Assembly: GCA_034440575.1 (NCBI GenBank)
Contig: JAOTOL010001346.1
Span: 498,501 to 562,500, forward strand
Direction: 5' to 3'
Length of the DNA: 64,000 nucleotides
Origin: Imbricaverruca yamaguchii
Lineage: Eukaryota; Arthropoda; Thecostraca; Neoverrucidae
The notes under the pieces are model-generated. The model ran no database searches, was not told the origin of the DNA, and saw only the letters and a list, made by a program, of their open reading frames with translations. A program made the position numbers and the translations under genes. Shown here one piece after another: positions 60,050 to 64,000 of this stretch (the first letter of the stretch is position 1; every line of letters starts with the position of its first letter).

Positions 60050-60241
60050 AAATGAGAACTAAAAGTATTGCAGTACCTAAATAGGCAGACAATTTGTCTC
60101 CTTTGACCACACATTCATATTGATACTCGAATTCTAGGTTAGGTGTACCTACCTACCTTACTTACATCTGGAGTTATGTAGAACTTCCAGACTACCTACA
60201 TACATAGGTAGGTATCTAGGTACCTATCTACCCTTGTTTGA

Positions 60242-60440
60242 CAGTCTTTCTTCACCAACCGGGTAGTAGAACACTGGAACCAGCTGCCAGAAACCATTGT
60301 CAGTAGCAGCACATTGAACATCTTTAAAAACAGCAGACAATCAAAAGAATAGAGGACTTGCTTTTCAGTATTCCAGGGAAGGCTGATTGGCAGATTTGGT
60401 GGGCAACTGGTTGAGTGTACAGAGTGCAACCAAGAAGGGC
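60242..60440 (+). mobile_element. LINE reverse-transcriptase C-terminal fragment
   Basis: Open piece 60242-60352 encodes FFTNRVVEHWNQLPETIVSS then STLNIFKNSRQ. This matches the FFxxRVVxxWNSLPxxVVxAxSxxxFKxRLD tail typical of CR1/Jockey-like LINEs. Stops on both sides. A short relic. Confidence 0.7.
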
Positions 60441-62624
60441 CCTTGTGGCTCATAGTTGCACTAATCTGTTATGTCTTCATGTCTTTATGACAGGCATGGA
60501 TAGTGGTCAAAGTAGGTAGTAAGTCTACTTCACCTTGGCATGAGGTGCCAATATCTTGATTTGGATTACATGTCTAGGTAGGTAGGTACACAGGTACCTA
60601 CTTGTTTCTTTGTCAGTTTTGGTGTAGGAAGATGCAAAAATACACTCAGTGTCAGGCAGACTGTGAATTATGGCAAACAGCTTTGCTGGTGCACCAACCA
60701 TATGAAGTATCCACACTAAAACCCTCCAGGAGGAAAAAAACTTCATACTAGGGAGATAGAATACAGGCACTTAATAAATAAAAAAACATCTAGATAATAA
60801 TATGAGGAGGCTTGTGAGTCTTTTCAACAAAAAGCACCTCTTTCACATCAAATCAATATAAAAATGTACATGCAACATGATGAAAGCACAAACAACCTCC
60901 AACACTTTCCATCCTGCTATTTTGAACTGAATGGGACAAAACTGAATTTGACCTCAGTTAACTATGAGTGCAGGAACACATTTGGCAGCTATCATTTAAG
61001 ATATATGTGGCTTACACTGTTTATTTTTGTGGTCTCTTCAATTGTTGTTATTTATCCTTCTGTGATTTTTGAAGTAGTGTATCAAATGTGTGCATTATCA
61101 GTCTGCTCACACCAGGTGCCTGTGCACTCTTTGACCATTTCATTTGGTGCACCCTTTGCACTGCCCTCCCCCCAAGTACCCATTCTTGCACCAAGCACCA
61201 CAACACAGCCCCACCAGGTGCCCAGTTTGACAAGATCTTGTTGAAAGTGCCATACACAGCAGTCTGTCCATAATATTGCATAAGTTTACCAAGGAAAACA
61301 TACAACATAGCTGGTTTGCAACCTAGCATTGGTTAGGTTGGGTTAGGCTAGGTCTTTTAATTCGTGAAATTTGAAGAAAATATTCTCTACACTTATACAA
61401 ATTTTGTTTTCTTGAAATGGAGGCTAGGCTAGGCTATGTTAGGCCATGACTTTTGGTTAGGTTATGTTATATGCATTTTTCTGTCGAAGCATTGTTGTCA
61501 TGCTATATTACCTAACACCAAGCTCCTTTCTTGTGCTATCTTGCTTCTCAACCAAAAAGGAAGCATTTGAAGATGAAATGAGGGGTTACACCATTTTGAT
61601 CATGTTCATAACTGCATATTGGAAAGTTATTCCAAAAATAAATAAAAATCCTGATAGCACACATTGACAGCCAAGTCTTGTTTTGTATTTTTCTGTTGAT
61701 GGCAAGCATAGCTGGATGTGATGTCTATACTGAAAATTTATTATATTATGTCACTTTAAGGTATCACACATTTTATCCCCATGATATTAGCAATTGGTTT
61801 AGGTTAGGATTGTTGGAGAAGTTTGTAATTCTTTCATGATTTTTTCCTGATTCTTCCTTCAAAAACAGGTTGGGCTGTTTCAGGTTTTGGTAGGTTTAAT
61901 TTGAGTTTTGGAGTAATTTAAAAAGATTCATTGTTTTGCTATTTTCCCTACATTGAAGGTTAACTAGATTAGGTTGGATTAGACTAAATATTTTATATTT
62001 AGTTGGGTTAGACTAAATATTTTTTTTTAAATAAAATGTTTTCATACCATGCATGTATTCTCATACTAAAACTACACTGATATGTGGTATGCTATGTGAT
62101 GTACTTCAATGTGAAGTACCTGAAGGTGAATTGTTTATATCTTAAAAAGTTTTCATTGGCCAATGAAATGAATATGAATTCCATTCAAATCACATCAGAG
62201 AACACTGGAAACCTTATTTTTTAATGACAGCAGGACTTCTTTATATTGAGCAGTACTCCAGGATGGCCCACAAAAGTGTCACTGGAGAAATGCTTATGGC
62301 TGAGAAGTCAATAGATGGATGGATTCTTGACTCAAACATCCTAGAGTGATGCATTTTGAGTCATGAGTGCCACATTTTCATGTGTGTGGGGGAGGCACAT
62401 GCCTCCTGAAACCCAGTGACCCAGTACTGGATGTCTCTGAAATATTTTAATGTCTTAGCATCATTGTGTATCAAATAGCCACATACAATTTTTGCATGGG
62501 ACATAGTGCACCAATTCGATCTACTTGGTGTGATTTTTCATCTGTCATAAACATTTTCATGTCCTGGGATAGTGTGTCTCATCAAACTACTTCATGTAAT
62601 GGGTGCACCCTCTCTCCATCTCTC

Positions 62625-62740
62625 CCTCTTACACTTTCTTCATGTTGTTCTCTCCTGTCTTTTCTCTCTCTCTGTCTCTGTCTCTGTATCTGTATCTGTA
62701 TCTGTGTCTGTGTCTGTATCTGTGTGTCTGCCTCTTCCTC
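62625..62740. repeat. Pyrimidine-rich CTCTGT/CTGTAT microsatellite before the Rop exon
   Basis: CTCTCTCTGTCTCTGTCTC then TGTATCTGTATCTGTGTCTG. Together with the following CTTCCTCTTG stretch it gives a long pyrimidine tract 150-250 bp before the exon. Confidence 0.9.
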
Positions 62741-62971
62741 TGCCTCAAAAGGCCTTTGAATTTCCACATTCTCACTTCCGTTTAATTGCATTCTCTTCCT
62801 TTCCATCTCCTCTCCTCTTCCTCTTGCATCCCATCATCTAATTTGCCATATTGCCATCTTTCCTCCTGTTTGTCTGCATGTGCTATGGCGGCCGCTAGAC
62901 TGACTACCGCTGCCTCGGCAGGACCCACTGGTCTCGTCGACATCGTGTGCCGCGCCACGTCACCTGCAGCC

Positions 62972-63643
62972 ATGTCACTCAAGGCAATCGTCGGACAGAA
63001 GATCATGGAGATCGTGATCAAATCGCCGAAGAAGGGCTCCACGCCCGACTGGCGCGTGCTTGTGGTGGACGAGCTCAGCATGCGCATGGTGTCCGCGTGC
63101 ACCAAGATGCACGACCTGGCGCAGCACGGCATCACCATCGTCGAGGACATCAACAAGAAACGCGAGCCACTGCAACACCTCGAGGCCGTCTACCTGGTGC
63201 AGCCCACCGAGAAGTCCATCAACGGAATCATCGGCGACTTCGCCATCCCCACGCGCACCATGTACCGCGCGGCGCACATCTTCTTCACTGAGGCGTGTCC
63301 CGACGAATGCTTCAACTTGCTGATCAACGCCAACGTGGCCAAGTACGTGCGCGCGCTGAAGGAGATCAACGTGGCGTTTCTGCCGCAGGAGTCTCAGGTG
63401 TACTCGCTCGACTGCGACGACACGTTCCCGGTGTTCTACAGTCCGTCGCGCGCCGTGGGTCGCGCCGCCACCATGGAGCGCATGGCGCAGCAGGTGGCCA
63501 CGCTCTGCGCGGTGCTCGGCGAGTACCCCAGCGTGCGCTACCGCAGCGACTTCGACAGCAACGTCGAGCTGGCGCAGATGGTGCAGCAGAAGCTGGACGC
63601 CTACAAGGCGGACGAGCCCACCATGGGCGAGTCGCCCGAGAAG
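62972..63643 (+). CDS. Rop: Rop/Unc-18/Munc18 SM protein, N-terminal exon (partial gene)
   Basis: Sec1/Munc18-family protein that clamps syntaxin and templates SNARE assembly in synaptic and general secretion. From the ATG at 62972 (MSLKAIVGQKIM, the usual family start) the exon gives 224 codons: domain 1, with VVDELSMRM at residues 31-39 (Arg38 is the family residue that contacts closed syntaxin), EDINKKREPL at 58-67, then YRAAHIFFTE and NVAFLPQESQVYSLD in domain 2. It ends at DEPTMGESPEK, donor AAG|GTGAGC, phase 0. The family has about 590-600 residues, so roughly 60% lies right of the window. The frame stays open past the donor to the window end, but the expected following residues are absent, so the intron is real. 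An in-frame ATG at 62885 would add 29 non-conserved residues. AGs at 62898, 62921 and 62969 are candidate acceptors, so the exon may start within 62885-62970. The exon is GC- and CpG-rich after a CpG-poor upstream block. Confidence 0.97.
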
Positions 63644-64000
63644 GTGAGCGCCCTATCGAGTCGACAAGGTGTGCTGCTGGCGTACGACGTAGCGGTCTGT
63701 CGTCGGCTTCCTATAGCAATCTATGTCCGTGTCCGTTTACATGAGTGCATTTGCATCTGTGTCTGTACCTGTGTCCATGTGCGTGTCCATGTGCGTGTCC
63801 GTGTCCGTGTCCATGTACGTGCCCCTATCTGCGTCCGTGTTTATGTCCGTATCTATGCGTGCATGCATGCGTTCGTGCGTGTGCGTATCTCCTCAAACGC
63901 GTCACTCGGTGTGACGCGTGTTACCAGAGTCTGGATGAGCCTGGGTGACAGTTGCGCCACATTCGGGTCCGTATTTCGCTTAAGCGTTTCTGAGAGCCGG
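63644..64000. other. Rop intron, with TGTCCG/TGTCTG microsatellite
   Basis: Begins at the GTGAGC donor. 63722-63890 is a degenerate hexamer repeat (GTGTCC, GTGTCTGT, GTGCGT). The frame of the exon has no stop across this segment, which could mislead gene callers. Confidence 0.7.

Larger units (their letters stand above)
60050..62884. other. CpG desert upstream of the Rop exon
   Basis: About seven CpGs in 2.8 kb by eye, ending abruptly at the GCGGCCGC of 62887. Contains TTAGG-like repeats at 61325-61460 and 61795-62000, and AGGTAGGT/ACCTACCT short repeats at 60140-60240 and 60570-60600. Confidence 0.8.

Noticed and set aside
63644..64000. Continuation of the Rop coding frame, which has no stop to the window end
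   Set aside because: The sequence is a TGTCCG microsatellite and lacks the conserved residues that follow this point in the family. A strong GTGAGC donor precedes it.

Overview
The window is metazoan nuclear DNA. It has no operons, its genes have spliced exons with canonical GT/AG borders, and it is loaded with minisatellites, transposon relics and degenerate TTAGG-like repeats. The two recognisable proteins are closest in wording to arthropod versions of Bazooka/Par-3 and Rop/Unc-18. I infer an arthropod, perhaps a crustacean; the species cannot be decided from the sequence.

Gene 1 (minus strand, from about 56.1 kb to beyond the left edge) is the polarity scaffold par-3/bazooka. I reconstruct six coding exons: 55330-55461, 12420-12608, 5951-6031, 5002-5139, 3632-3777 and 2446-2615. 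Reading phases match at every junction and together they give the first 285 residues: the CR1 oligomerisation domain, a 14-3-3-type RRGSEP site, the RLSM motif, an acidic run and the first strand of PDZ1. Intron 1 is 42.7 kb. The rest of the gene lies outside the window.

Gene 2 (plus strand, 62972-63643 and beyond the right edge) is the Munc18/Unc-18/Rop SM protein that binds syntaxin in vesicle fusion. One long exon gives about the first 224 residues and ends in a GTGAGC donor. The two genes are divergent (head to head).

Layout: 1-12.6 kb holds par-3 exons 2-6, with minisatellites next to the splice sites. 12.6-55.3 kb is intron 1, holding about a dozen more minisatellite families, dispersed repeats, hAT-like and other TIR elements, tRNA-derived SINEs, a LINE tail, and two candidate internal first exons or nested genes on the same strand (33.55-35.06 kb and 40.23-40.33 kb). 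55.5-62.9 kb is the divergent intergenic/promoter region with a 1-kb hAT-like element, then Rop.

Most striking features: (i) the 41-bp array at the exon 2 donor starts inside the exon and repeats the 5' splice site about 19 times; (ii) two CpG deserts (52.2-55.69 kb and 60.05-62.88 kb) cover the 5' transcribed parts of both genes; (iii) a TATA box, a 38-bp-arm hairpin and a GC-box-like 14-mer array sit together at 35.1-36.0 kb. I see no bacterial, phage or CRISPR system.
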